In this document: in pieces, positions 26,655 through 35,831 of the stretch
Layout of the letters: each line of letters opens with the position of its first letter
Numbering within the stretch: the first letter of the stretch is position 1
Origin: Erysipelotrichaceae bacterium
GTDB lineage: Bacteria; Bacillota_I; Bacilli_A; Erysipelotrichales; Erysipelotrichaceae
Assembly: GCA_030694975.1 (NCBI GenBank)
Contig: JAUYTU010000022.1
Coordinates: 62,001 to 126,000 of the forward strand
Length of the DNA stretch: 64,000 nucleotides
Direction of reading: 5' to 3'
The notes under the pieces: model-generated
Told to the model about the DNA's origin: nothing
Database searches by the model: none
Seen by the model: the letters and a program-made list of their open reading frames with translations, nothing else
Position numbers and translations under genes: made by a program

Positions 26655-27958
26655 ACTATGAAAAACAAATAAACAATCGCATAAAAACAGAGGTGTTGGT
26701 TATTGGTGGTGGCAGTGCCGGAGCGATGGCGGCGATTGCATCGGGCAAAGAAGGTCGTAAAACACTGTTGGTTGAGCGTTATGGATTTTTAGGCGGAACC
26801 AGCACGATGATTCTTGATACCTTCTACGGTTTTTACATTCCTGGCACGAGCAACCGAAAAGTTGTCGGCGGTATCCCGGATGTCCTGCTTGAAAAATTGC
26901 ATCAACGAAATGCGATGTTGTTACGACCCAATACCTATGGGGCGGGAACCGGTGTTACCTACGATCCCGAAATATTAAAAGTAGTTTGGGAAGAAATGGC
27001 CACCGAAGCTAACGTGGATATTTTATTGCACAGTTTTGTGGCGGATGTCGTGATGGAGGATAAAAAAATCAAAGGTGTCATCGTTGTTAATAAGTCCGGA
27101 TTCACACGTGTCGAAGCGGATATCATCATTGATGCATCCGGAGATGCGGATGTAACCGCACTTGCCGGCTATCCTTATGATGGCATTGGCAGTCACATTC
27201 CCGTTCAATCGTTAACCACAACGTTTCGAGTGGGCAATGTGGATGAACAACGAACGAAACTATTTAACAAAAATCAAATGTGGGATTGGATGAAGGAAGC
27301 CAATCAAAGCGGAAAGTATTCTCTTCCCCGTGAAGAAGGCAGCGTGCATATTACCACACTTCCGGGCGTCATGGCGACCAACATGGTCCGCTTGTCCATC
27401 CCGGATCCAACCAACATCCTTGAGTTATCCAAAGCCGAAATCCTCGGACGCCGACAAGCCTTGGAGTATTTTCGCTTTATGAAAGACTATTTACCCGGCT
27501 ATGAGAAGTCTGTTTTCCTAAATTTCTCGACGCAAATCGGCGTTCGCGAAACTCGACGGATCATCGGTGAATACACCTTGACCAAAGAAGATGTACTAGA
27601 AGCACGTAAGTTTGAGGATGCTGTTGTATTATGCGGAGCACCCATCGAAGATCATCACAATCAGACGGGAACCAAGTGGGAATATTTACCCGAAGACGAA
27701 ACCTATCAGGTTCCATATCGATGTCTGATACCGAAAGACAGTGTCAACCTTTTGGTCGCCGGACGATGTTTATCCGCCACCCATGACGCTCATGCTTCGG
27801 TTCGAAGTATGGGACAGTGTATGGGTATGGGACAAGCTGCCGGTATTGCCGCAAGTCTGGCTTTTGAAAACCATTGTCGTCCCTTGGAAATAAATATCGA
27901 AATGTTACAACACAAATTACGCGGATATGGCGCGATTCTGGAGGGTTATGAAAAATAA
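26651..27958 (+). CDS. FAD-dependent oxidoreductase (FAD_oxidored family)
   Basis: About 435 residues. Rossmann loop VLVIGGGSAGAMAAIASGK close to the N-terminus, RYGFLGGTSTM, and C-terminal GRCLSATHDAHASVRSMGQ plus GMGQAAGIAASL for the FAD, the arrangement of FAD_oxidored enzymes that often sit in polysaccharide and sugar-acid operons. GGAGG is 12 bases before the chosen ATG; a TTG at 26639 directly abuts that site and is unlikely. It overlaps the SDR stop (ATGA). Its substrate is unknown; dehydrogenation of a sugar or sugar acid is inferred. Confidence 0.85.
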   Translation: MNYEKQINNRIKTEVLVIGGGSAGAMAAIASGKEGRKTLLVERYGFLGGTSTMILDTFYGFYIPGTSNRKVVGGIPDVLLEKLHQRNAMLLRPNTYGAGTGVTYDPEILKVVWEEMATEANVDILLHSFVADVVMEDKKIKGVIVVNKSGFTRVEADIIIDASGDADVTALAGYPYDGIGSHIPVQSLTTTFRVGNVDEQRTKLFNKNQMWDWMKEANQSGKYSLPREEGSVHITTLPGVMATNMVRLSIPDPTNILELSKAEILGRRQALEYFRFMKDYLPGYEKSVFLNFSTQIGVRETRRIIGEYTLTKEDVLEARKFEDAVVLCGAPIEDHHNQTGTKWEYLPEDETYQVPYRCLIPKDSVNLLVAGRCLSATHDAHASVRSMGQCMGMGQAAGIAASLAFENHCRPLEINIEMLQHKLRGYGAILEGYEK

Positions 27959-28904
27959 AATCATGACAGTTACGGGAATAATAAATCCCGAACAGTTGCA
28001 TAAAACGTATGGCCATGAACATCTGTATACAACTGCCACTGAGAAAGTTGTTGCGGAAAATGAGAAAATGGCACTGACCGATTTAGATAAGATTGCGGTG
28101 GATTTACAATGGTTTAAGGAGTTGGGTGGTAATTGTATCGTCGAAGTGACCACGATGGATTATGGAAGAGATGTATCGAAACTTAAAGAACTATCGGAAA
28201 TGAGTGGCGTATATATCGTTGCTTCGGGTGGTTTTAATAAGGGGGCGTACAATCGCTCATTTTTAGAAAATAAAGAAATAAGTTCAGTTGCAGATATGCT
28301 CATTAGAGAAATTCGCGAAGGAGTTAATAATACGGGAATTTCTGTAGGAATATTGAAAATCGGCACAAGCCAGGATGTCATTCATCCCTGGGAACTTGTG
28401 GGTTTAAAAGCGGTATCTTTGGCTCATCGGGCAACCGGCATTCCGATTACCACTCACACGCAAGGTGGCAGTATGGCCAAAGAACAGCTCGATGAATTTG
28501 AAGCGATGGGTGTGGATTTATCCAAAGTTTTAATTGGACACATGGATCAGTTGGATGATTTTGATTTACATGTGCGATGTATCAAGCGAGGTGCCTATCT
28601 GGGCTATGATTCATTACCAAAGAAAAAATATGATACTCAGCAGCGAGCCATCGACTTTATCTGCCGTCTGGCTCAACAAGACTTACATACTCATATTTTG
28701 ATTAGCGGTGATTTTGCCCGTCAAGACTACTTTAAAGGATATGGCGGCACCCTCGGATTGGATTACATATTGACAACTTTTGAAAAGAACTTTTTAGATG
28801 AGTGCTCCGTTCGCGGACTTGATGGCCAGAAAATCCTTTTTGATCTGCTTGTTGAAAATCCTCGCCGCTTGCTGACATTCAAGGAGGATGAATATGGACA
28901 TTAA
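27948..28904 (+). CDS. Phosphotriesterase-family hydrolase (putative lactonase)
   Basis: About 318 residues, amidohydrolase TIM barrel of the PTE/php family: YGHEHL (HxH metal ligands), GILKIG with the bridging Lys, TTHTQGG and GHMDQ His ligands, ISGDFARQDY catalytic Asp. Family members hydrolyse lactones, including sugar lactones. GGAGGG is only two bases before this ATG, so the ATG at 27963 is an alternative start. It overlaps the FAD oxidoreductase gene. Lactone hydrolysis fits between the dehydrogenases and the aldolase. Confidence 0.82.
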   Translation: MKNKIMTVTGIINPEQLHKTYGHEHLYTTATEKVVAENEKMALTDLDKIAVDLQWFKELGGNCIVEVTTMDYGRDVSKLKELSEMSGVYIVASGGFNKGAYNRSFLENKEISSVADMLIREIREGVNNTGISVGILKIGTSQDVIHPWELVGLKAVSLAHRATGIPITTHTQGGSMAKEQLDEFEAMGVDLSKVLIGHMDQLDDFDLHVRCIKRGAYLGYDSLPKKKYDTQQRAIDFICRLAQQDLHTHILISGDFARQDYFKGYGGTLGLDYILTTFEKNFLDECSVRGLDGQKILFDLLVENPRRLLTFKEDEYGH

Positions 28905-29532
28905 ACAACAACTGCTAAGGGGTGGCGTGATTGCGGTCATCCGCCATGCCAATAAAGACAACATTGTACCTGTAGTACAAGCACTTCGTTTGGGTGGAAT
29001 CATCGGCATCGAAATTACTGTTGAAAACGAGGATGGATTTGAGGCAATTTCCGCCTGTTGCGATGCCTTTGATGACATTGCGTTGGGTGCTGGGACAGTT
29101 CTTACGGTTGAAAGTGCGAAACGCGCCATTGAATGTGGCGCAACTTTCATTTTTTCGCCGATTCTCAGTAAAGAAGTGGTAAAATATAGTAAAGAACAAA
29201 GGGTTTTATCCATTCCCGGCTGTTACAGTCCGACAGAGATTTTCCATGCCATTCAATGGGGTGCGGATATGGTTAAAATCTTCCCGGCCGTCAATTTAGG
29301 GCCCTCTTATATCAAAAACATTCGAGCTCCGCTACCCTTTATTCCCATGGTTGTTACCGGTGGCATCGACATAAATAATTTAAGTGATTTCATAAAGGCC
29401 TCGGCGGATGCGGTTGGCATCGGCAGTCAGTTGGTCGATATGAAAAGAGTATCTGAAGAAGGCTATCTTGAGATCATTACCAATAATGCCCGACAGTTTA
29501 CGGAGGCGGTAAGGGTGGCAAGAGGAAAATAG
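28894..29532 (+). CDS. eda: KDPG/KDPGal-type aldolase
   Basis: 212 residues: GGVIAVIRHA, GIEIT (catalytic Glu), GAGTVLT, and VKIFPAVN with the Schiff-base Lys, all standard for the Eda class I aldolase family, which splits 2-keto-3-deoxy-6-phospho-sugar acids to pyruvate plus an aldehyde phosphate. AAGGAGG six bases before the ATG at 28894 selects this start. No classical Edd-type or enolase-type dehydratase accompanies it, which is odd. Confidence 0.9.
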   Translation: MDIKQQLLRGGVIAVIRHANKDNIVPVVQALRLGGIIGIEITVENEDGFEAISACCDAFDDIALGAGTVLTVESAKRAIECGATFIFSPILSKEVVKYSKEQRVLSIPGCYSPTEIFHAIQWGADMVKIFPAVNLGPSYIKNIRAPLPFIPMVVTGGIDINNLSDFIKASADAVGIGSQLVDMKRVSEEGYLEIITNNARQFTEAVRVARGK

Positions 29533-29556
29533 AAAGTCATTCGAGGGAGGTTGCTT

Positions 29557-30744
29557 ATGGCTTATACAATCATTAATGCAAAGCGAATTATCAATGGTGA
29601 GGGATTGGATATCCACGAGGGATATCTGGTTTTGAAAGATGGTTTGATTGAGAAAGTTGCGGATATGGATGATGGGGAAGTGAAGAGTCTTTTTGCTCAG
29701 GAAGATACAGAAATCATCATTGAAGATGAAATGACGATCGTTCCGGGGATGTTGGACATTCACACCCATGGTGCGATGGGTGTTGATTTTATCGATGTTG
29801 ATGAAGAGAAACTGAAGATCGTAGGTCAGCGCTATTTGAAAGAAGGGGTTACCGGATTCTGTACGTCGACCATGGTTTTAGTGAGGGAAAAGGAAAAAGA
29901 GTTGCTCAAAAAGTTTGGCAGTTTACCTCAAATCACTGCTCCGCGTTGGTTGGGCGTTCATTTAGAAGGTCCTCATATGAATGAGAAATATCATGCGATG
30001 ATGGATCCAAGATATCTCCGAAAACCTTCGGTTGAAGAACTTTTGGAAAATGTTGAACTGACCAATCATCGGCTGTTGATGATAACCATGGCACCTGAAC
30101 TTGAAGGAGCGAAAGAGTTTATCGAAGCTTGTGTGCAAAACAAGGTTGCGGTCATGCTGGCTCATAGCAATGCCACAAGCAAACAGACAGCGGAAGCACT
30201 GACGTGGGGCGCCTCCGGGTTTACCCATTTATACAATGCTATGTCACAACATACCCATCGCAATCCCGGGATGGTTACAGCTGCACTGTTAGACGAAAAT
30301 ACATTTAAAGAGCTGATTGTCGATGGTTATCATATCGATGAAGACGTTATAAAACTGACCTATAAGATTTTAGGCAAAGAGCAGATCATTCTTGTGACCG
30401 ATGCCATGCCGGGAAAAGGTTTGGGTGATGGCGAATATGAATTTGGGAAATTGCCGTGTGTGATTAAGGATAATAAAGCCTTTGAGAAAGCATCGGGACG
30501 GATTGCCGGTTCAACCTTGGGAATGAATGATGCCATGCGCAATATAATGAAGTTTACGGGTTGTTCAGTATCCGATGCCGTAGTTATGGCGTGTGTCAAT
30601 CCGGCGAAGTTATTAAAACTAGACAAAAAACTGGGTTCGTTGAGTAAAGGAAAAGCCGCGGATTTCGTATTGGTTGATGATGATTTGAATGTATTTGCTA
30701 CGTTCATTGACGCAAACTGCGTCTATCGTAAATCCGATGAGTAA
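29557..30744 (+). CDS. nagA: N-acetylglucosamine-6-phosphate deacetylase-like amidohydrolase
   Basis: 395 residues: DIHTHGAMG, LEGPHMNEKYHAMMDP (the metal-binding Glu), AHSNATSKQ, HLYNAMSQ, DGYHIDEDV and LVTDAMPGKG with the catalytic Asp. The order matches NagA, which removes acetate from N-acetylhexosamine 6-phosphates. GGGAGG is six bases before the ATG. Its gene overlaps the following ManA by 8 bases (ATGAGTAA). The operon includes SIS and ManA homologues but no clear NagB, so the amino sugar may not be GlcNAc. Confidence 0.85.
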   Translation: MAYTIINAKRIINGEGLDIHEGYLVLKDGLIEKVADMDDGEVKSLFAQEDTEIIIEDEMTIVPGMLDIHTHGAMGVDFIDVDEEKLKIVGQRYLKEGVTGFCTSTMVLVREKEKELLKKFGSLPQITAPRWLGVHLEGPHMNEKYHAMMDPRYLRKPSVEELLENVELTNHRLLMITMAPELEGAKEFIEACVQNKVAVMLAHSNATSKQTAEALTWGASGFTHLYNAMSQHTHRNPGMVTAALLDENTFKELIVDGYHIDEDVIKLTYKILGKEQIILVTDAMPGKGLGDGEYEFGKLPCVIKDNKAFEKASGRIAGSTLGMNDAMRNIMKFTGCSVSDAVVMACVNPAKLLKLDKKLGSLSKGKAADFVLVDDDLNVFATFIDANCVYRKSDE

Positions 30745-31669
30745 ACTCTATAAAATCGATCCGGTGTTCAACTATCGGATCTGGGGCGGTAATCGCCTCA
30801 AAGAAAAATTCGGATACGAAAGTGATTCACCTAATATCGGCGAGTGTTATCATGTAATCGCAATGCCCGATCATTTGGATTGTTGGGTGCCGGATGCGGA
30901 TATGCCACTATCACAGTTTTATAAGGAACATCGCGATCTTTTTGCTTGTACCAAAGATGAGATGCCGGTGCGTACCGCTTCAGCAAATCCCATCGCGCCG
31001 ATGTCGATTCAGCTTCATCCGGATGATGAATATGCATTGAAACATGAAGGCAAACGAGGCAAACCGGATGGCGTTTTCTTTATTGAGGGCGAGGGCGAAA
31101 TGGTTTTGGGACATAATGCCCAGACAAAAGAAGAATTTGTGAAGATGATGAATGAGGGACAGTGGGATTCGCTGGTTCGCAAGATCCGGGTCAAACACGG
31201 TGATTTTGTGGATGTACCTTTTGGTACTTTGCATGCTTTTGGGGCGGGATTTCTGTTAATCGAATTTACTCAAAATGCTGATTTGACATATCGGCTGTAT
31301 GATTATGATCGCATTGATCCCATCACTAAGAGCAAAAGGACATTACATACGCAACAAGTGTTGGATAATGTAAAGATTCCAAATTCTGATACTAATATAG
31401 TTGATCTGACAACCGAATTTCGCAACGGATATACATTCACGATGTTTCACGATGAACCCAATGTCTATACGGCCGGTAGATACGATATTTGGCATCAAGC
31501 CTACATAAAGCGAGAAGAATTTTATTTTCTGACGTGTATTGATGGGTCAGGATTTATTGAAGGACATCCGATTTACGGTGGGGATACTTGGTTTGTTCCG
31601 GCAAAATTCGGTCCGGTCAATGTTTCCGGTCCGATAGATTTAGTGTTTGTATCCATGATTGAGGAGTAA
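30737..31669 (+). CDS. Mannose-6-phosphate isomerase homologue (2)
   Basis: 310 residues, short type I PMI fold. YRIWGGNRLKEKFGY, MSIQLHPDDEYA, GTLHAFGAGFLL and NADLTYRLYDYDR keep the zinc and active-site residues. It differs from the canonical gene at 17157 in the substrate-side segments (for example VRTASANPIAPMSIQL). Start is the ATG inside the nagA stop. Four ManA homologues in one window imply at least some act on other sugar phosphates. Confidence 0.85.
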   Translation: MSKLYKIDPVFNYRIWGGNRLKEKFGYESDSPNIGECYHVIAMPDHLDCWVPDADMPLSQFYKEHRDLFACTKDEMPVRTASANPIAPMSIQLHPDDEYALKHEGKRGKPDGVFFIEGEGEMVLGHNAQTKEEFVKMMNEGQWDSLVRKIRVKHGDFVDVPFGTLHAFGAGFLLIEFTQNADLTYRLYDYDRIDPITKSKRTLHTQQVLDNVKIPNSDTNIVDLTTEFRNGYTFTMFHDEPNVYTAGRYDIWHQAYIKREEFYFLTCIDGSGFIEGHPIYGGDTWFVPAKFGPVNVSGPIDLVFVSMIEE

Positions 31670-31672
31670 ATC

Positions 31673-32374
31673 ATGAAACTGATAAAACCCTTAAATAAAT
31701 ACTTTGATCATACGATTCTTAAAGCCTTTGCTTCATCGGCGGATATGGATAAAGTCATCGATGAATGCATCCGATATGATTTTCAAATGATTGCGATTAA
31801 TTCTGGACAAGTGAAATATTGCCATGAAAAACTAAAGGATTTTGATGTTAACGTAGGTGCGGCCATTGGTTTTCCTTTGGGTCAGTCAACGATAGAAACC
31901 AAACTTTTTGAAACTCAAAATGCCATTGATAATGGATGTGATGAAATTGATTATGTTGTCAATCTGAGCGAAGTCAAAAACGGTAATTGGAATTATGTCG
32001 AGCGGGAGATGAAGGCAATTGTTGAGATATGTAAAGAACAAGGTATTGTCAGTAAAGTAATATTCGAAAACTGCTATCTGAATCAACGTGAGATCGTGGC
32101 TTTGGCTCAAATTGCCCGTGAAGTCGGTCCGGATTATATAAAAACATCCACCGGTTTTGGTACCGGTGGAGCAACAGTTGAAGATGTGCGTTTGATGAAA
32201 GAATTCGGCGGGCCTAACGTACATGTCAAGGCGGCCGGAGGGATTCGTGATTTGAAAACGGCATTAGCCATGATCGAAGCCGGGGCGACGCGCATTGGGT
32301 CAAGTGCCGGGTGTTCCATCATGGATGAATACAATGGTTTAAAGCAAAGACTTGAAATAATCGATACTTACTAA
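31673..32374 (+). CDS. deoC: Deoxyribose-phosphate aldolase-family (1)
   Basis: 233 residues, canonical DeoC: GFPLGQSTIETK, CDEIDYVVNL, YIKTSTGFGTGGAT with the Schiff-base Lys, VKAAGGIRD with the second Lys, and RIGSSAGCS for phosphate. It splits a 2-deoxy-aldose 5-phosphate or similar to acetaldehyde and an aldehyde phosphate. Four bases after ManA2. Its last 36 bases overlap the converging isomerase gene. In a sugar operon a nucleoside role is unlikely; no deoD or pdp is present. Confidence 0.92.
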   Translation: MKLIKPLNKYFDHTILKAFASSADMDKVIDECIRYDFQMIAINSGQVKYCHEKLKDFDVNVGAAIGFPLGQSTIETKLFETQNAIDNGCDEIDYVVNLSEVKNGNWNYVEREMKAIVEICKEQGIVSKVIFENCYLNQREIVALAQIAREVGPDYIKTSTGFGTGGATVEDVRLMKEFGGPNVHVKAAGGIRDLKTALAMIEAGATRIGSSAGCSIMDEYNGLKQRLEIIDTY

Positions 32375-33211
32375 TGTTTCGATATCATCGACTTCGGGTT
32401 CTAGTGAAAACATTGCGCGATTCGAAGTCTTTTTCATGAATTCGACGATTTGAGGATAAGGTAAATCACCTTTACCGATGGCGACATGTTGATAAGGTTT
32501 GGCTAAACCCTCAACATAATGATAGTCCTTAACATGGATATGACCAATCAGCGGAGCGATTAATTCCATCTCTTCTAAAATAGTTAGCTTTCTGTACATA
32601 GTAGCTAAGCGCTTTAAATCAGCTCGGATACTGTTGGCCGGATCCCAAAGCAAGCCTAACCACGGACTGTCAATCGTCTTGACAACAAAATTGGTCATTT
32701 CACCGCGAGGTAAATGCGTGTGGGGACAGTTTTCAATCAATATCCGCTTTTTCGCATTTTTTGCGAAAGGAACAAGTCTTGTAAAATGGTCAAGGATTTC
32801 CCGTTGGTCGTCCAGTACGCCGATGATTTGGCGGTTATCCGGTGCGCGAAAGGGAAAAGCTCGTATTGAAGGGCTATCCAGTTGTACCGCGATGTCCAAT
32901 GCCCGTTTGGCGGCTTCCATATGATCTTTGGCTTTTCCGTTTATTGCATAAAAGGCGTCATTGAAAGACGAAATCGTATCGTTGGGATAGAGTTTTGCCA
33001 TAAAGAAAATCGTTGATGCCAAATTGGATACGCGAAGATTATACTTTAGCAGAATTTCTTTAACTGTTTTAACCTCAGCAGAACTGAGATCTTCCACCGT
33101 TTTTCCCCACAGCGAATGGATTTCGATAGTTTCGAATCCATGATGTTTGGCGGTAGCACAGGCATTTTCGAAATTCTGACTTAACTGATCGGTTACAATG
33201 CTTAACGACAT
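32339..33211 (-). CDS. Sugar-phosphate isomerase/epimerase (AP-endonuclease 2 fold)
   Basis: 290 residues of TIM-barrel xylose-isomerase-like type: FETIEIHSLWG, RILIENCPHTHLPRGE, LGLLWDPANS and HIHVKDYHYVEG with the metal Glu/Asp/His ligands. Such enzymes are ketose 3-epimerases, isomerases or dehydratases of inositols and sugars. It reads against deoC with overlapping 3' ends, and diverges from ManA3. Catalysis on a keto sugar or polyol is inferred. Confidence 0.85.
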   Translation of the reverse strand: MSLSIVTDQLSQNFENACATAKHHGFETIEIHSLWGKTVEDLSSAEVKTVKEILLKYNLRVSNLASTIFFMAKLYPNDTISSFNDAFYAINGKAKDHMEAAKRALDIAVQLDSPSIRAFPFRAPDNRQIIGVLDDQREILDHFTRLVPFAKNAKKRILIENCPHTHLPRGEMTNFVVKTIDSPWLGLLWDPANSIRADLKRLATMYRKLTILEEMELIAPLIGHIHVKDYHYVEGLAKPYQHVAIGKGDLPYPQIVEFMKKTSNRAMFSLEPEVDDIETLVSIDYFKSLL

Positions 33212-33288
33212 AAAATCACCTCTGACTTTATTATAACTGTTATTTGCTTATGTAGGTAATGTTTAGCCAAGATAAGAAAGGATTTATT

Positions 33289-34224
33289 ATGGAAAAACAA
33301 ATCGTAGAAGTTAGGCCAGTTTATAAAGAGCGAATTTGGGGTGGAAATAAGATTAAAAGTTATTTCCACGGAACTACCGACATCAATCCTGTTGGTGAGA
33401 TGTGGAATGTCAGCGCTTTGCCTTTTGGAGATTGTACAATCCCTCAATTGAACACTACACTGTCCCAATTATATACTGATTACCCGGATTGGTTCAGATG
33501 TGAATCATCACAGCTGCCGATACATTGTACACTGATTGATCCAATCGAAAATTTGTCAGTTCAAGTCCATCCCACCGAAGCATACGCAAGAGATTTTGAG
33601 AATTCTGTAGGCAAGCCGGAAGCATGGTATATTATCGATGCTCCTTTAAACACAAAAATTCAGTTTGGTCACACCGCAAAAACCGGGGAAGAAGTCATAG
33701 AACGTATTTCATTGGGAGAATGGGATCAGCTGCTCAGTTATGTTGAGGCTAAGAAAAAGGACTTTCTATTTGTTCCGGACGGTCATATTCATGCCATCGG
33801 GAAGAATGTCCTGTGTTTTGAGATTGCACGTAACGCGGATATTACCTATCGTTTGTATGACTATGATCGAATCGATAATAAAACCGGGAAGAAACGGGAT
33901 TTGCATGTTGAGAAAAGTTTGGATGTGCTGGTCATTCCACATCATGCTCCGGGACCTTATACCATATCGGAAGTTTTGATTGAAGGTTGTCGAATTCGAA
34001 ATTACTTTGATCAGCCCAACGTGTTTACCTTCGCCTCGATTGAAGTAGATAAGGAAGGGACTTTCATTTTTGACCGCTTCTACTTTCTGACATGCATCGA
34101 AGGTGAGGGGAAGGTGAATGAATATTCGATTCATCCGGGAACAACCCTATTGATTCCGGATGGTTATGGAAAAATAAATATTGAAGGTAAAGTAACGCTG
34201 CTTTTATCCAGTTATCGCGATTGA
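33289..34224 (+). CDS. Mannose-6-phosphate isomerase homologue (3)
   Basis: 311 residues. KERIWGGNKIKSYF, LSVQVHPTEAYA, GKPEAWYIID, DGHIHAIGKN and NADITYRLYDYDR. Zinc residues are kept, but the active-site HPDDEYA has become HPTEAYA, so both Asp are lost. AAAGGA upstream of the ATG. Its stop abuts the stop of the converging GntR gene with no spacer. The altered motif suggests a different substrate from mannose 6-phosphate. Confidence 0.8.
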   Translation: MEKQIVEVRPVYKERIWGGNKIKSYFHGTTDINPVGEMWNVSALPFGDCTIPQLNTTLSQLYTDYPDWFRCESSQLPIHCTLIDPIENLSVQVHPTEAYARDFENSVGKPEAWYIIDAPLNTKIQFGHTAKTGEEVIERISLGEWDQLLSYVEAKKKDFLFVPDGHIHAIGKNVLCFEIARNADITYRLYDYDRIDNKTGKKRDLHVEKSLDVLVIPHHAPGPYTISEVLIEGCRIRNYFDQPNVFTFASIEVDKEGTFIFDRFYFLTCIEGEGKVNEYSIHPGTTLLIPDGYGKINIEGKVTLLLSSYRD

Positions 34225-34908
34225 TCAGCGAATGGAAAGAGCGCGAATCTGATTATCCGCCTGGGTTTCAATGGTGTACTGAGCTAAAACCGATTTTAAC
34301 AAATAAACTTTATGGATGATTTGAAGGGAGAGTGAATGCTCTTCTTTTCTTAAGTGGCGAGCCGTCTCACTGTTTAACTGCACCGCTTGAATTTTTTTGA
34401 AATCATGACTGATGACTTGGCTGCGGTTTTCGATGTACTTCATGACAGAACCATACAATTCCGATTCACTAAAGTCCTCAAACAAACTTACCGGCATCCA
34501 AGTTTCTTCCAAGGCGACCGGGATATCATCGACCAGACGAATCCGACGGTAATGATACAGTTGCTGTCCTTCGAAAAGATGAAACATCTCTCTTTGTTCA
34601 TCATTTCCTGCTACGATATTAAATTCCAAAACGATAGAAGATAAATTCATATTGGCATAACGATCGGAGAGGGTCGTCAGATGTTGCTCTTTATAGAATT
34701 CCGGTGGGTTGACATAATAGCCCGATCCCTGGCGGGAATGTATATACCCCTTGTCTTTGAGCATTGTTAATGCTTTACGAATCGTTACTCGAGACGCCGA
34801 AAACAGGCGAGTCAAGTACAACTCACCTTCAAGTACACCCCATGGCCGGTATTCACCCGCTTCAATCAAGGCAATCAGCTGTTGAGCAATATCCACATAT
34901 TTTGACAT
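34225..34908 (-). CDS. GntR-family regulator with UTRA domain
   Basis: 227 residues: N-terminal winged helix with LYLTRLFSASRVTIRKALTMLKDKGY and HSRQGSGYYV, then an UTRA/chorismate-lyase fold (LFEGQQLYHYRRIRL, VALEETWMPVS) that normally binds a phosphosugar. Located right after the activase gene in the minus-strand GRE operon, so it most likely controls that operon and the divergent ManA4-NanE-PTS genes. Its own start lies two bases past the activase stop. Confidence 0.92.
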   Translation of the reverse strand: MSKYVDIAQQLIALIEAGEYRPWGVLEGELYLTRLFSASRVTIRKALTMLKDKGYIHSRQGSGYYVNPPEFYKEQHLTTLSDRYANMNLSSIVLEFNIVAGNDEQREMFHLFEGQQLYHYRRIRLVDDIPVALEETWMPVSLFEDFSESELYGSVMKYIENRSQVISHDFKKIQAVQLNSETARHLRKEEHSLSLQIIHKVYLLKSVLAQYTIETQADNQIRALSIR

Positions 34909-34910
34909 GT

Positions 34911-35831
34911 TTACCTCTTCTTAAAAATCAGTTCATTTTCCATGGTTACATTGCGAATCTGTCGGAGTCGGACTTCGTTTTTCCATTGCTCTTTTCTGGA
35001 ATGATCCGCAACTGTGAAGAATTCACGGTCATTAAGCAATTTAAATTGCTGATTTTTGCGTAATTTATGATAGGGTAACAGATTCGTTTCGATAATATTA
35101 TCATACGCATTTACCAGTTTTGCAAGCATGTCAAAGAGATCGGAATCATCATTGATATCTTCAATCAACGGTACACGTAAAATGACCGGTTTATTTGCAC
35201 TTTTCAGTAACTCAAGCATAACCGTTGGATCTAGGGTCTGACGGATATATTTCTGATAAACCTCAGATTTGGCGGCTTTAATATCCAACAGATACAGATC
35301 CATCAAATCAAAAGTCTTGGGTAAGAGTCCGCCCGGATCATATCCGGATATATCCAGTGTCAAATGAAGGTTGTGTTCTTTTAGCTTCTTTGCCAAAGGT
35401 TCGATAAATGACCACTGATTCAAGGCTTCACCGCCGGAAAAGGTGACACCGCCCCCGGATTCTTGATAGTAATCTAAATCTTTCAGAATTACTGATATGA
35501 TTTCATCAATGCTCTTTTCTTCGCCGAGTATAGTAAAACAGCGTTGAGGACATACAGAAACCAAACTTAAGTTCTGATCATGTATATTCATATCAACTTC
35601 AGCCTTTTCGTCTACCATCGAGATTCCGACACCGTCAACATGGTCAAAACATTTTCGACAACCGTCACAACGGGTGGGATCGTAACTTAACTGTCGATAA
35701 CTGGCGATGGATTCCGGGTTGTGGCACCAGGCACATCTCAGTCCGCAGCCTTTGAAAAAGACGGTTGTCCGGATACCGGGACCGTCATTGACACAGAAGC
35801 GTTGAATATCGAAAATCAGACCTTTAGTCAT
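34911..35831 (-). CDS. Glycyl radical enzyme activating enzyme (radical SAM)
   Basis: 306 residues with FDIQRFCVNDGPGIRTTVFFKGCG, the SAM cluster motif C-x3-C-x2-C (CGLRCAWC), a two-cluster ferredoxin insert (CDGCRKC, CPQRCF), and GGVTFSGGEALNQ. It generates the glycyl radical on the adjacent GRE. The start is the ATG overlapping the GRE stop by eight bases; longer upstream frames read inside the GRE gene. Insert-containing activases go with the GRE dehydratase group rather than PFL. Confidence 0.93.
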   Translation of the reverse strand: MTKGLIFDIQRFCVNDGPGIRTTVFFKGCGLRCAWCHNPESIASYRQLSYDPTRCDGCRKCFDHVDGVGISMVDEKAEVDMNIHDQNLSLVSVCPQRCFTILGEEKSIDEIISVILKDLDYYQESGGGVTFSGGEALNQWSFIEPLAKKLKEHNLHLTLDISGYDPGGLLPKTFDLMDLYLLDIKAAKSEVYQKYIRQTLDPTVMLELLKSANKPVILRVPLIEDINDDSDLFDMLAKLVNAYDNIIETNLLPYHKLRKNQQFKLLNDREFFTVADHSRKEQWKNEVRLRQIRNVTMENELIFKKR

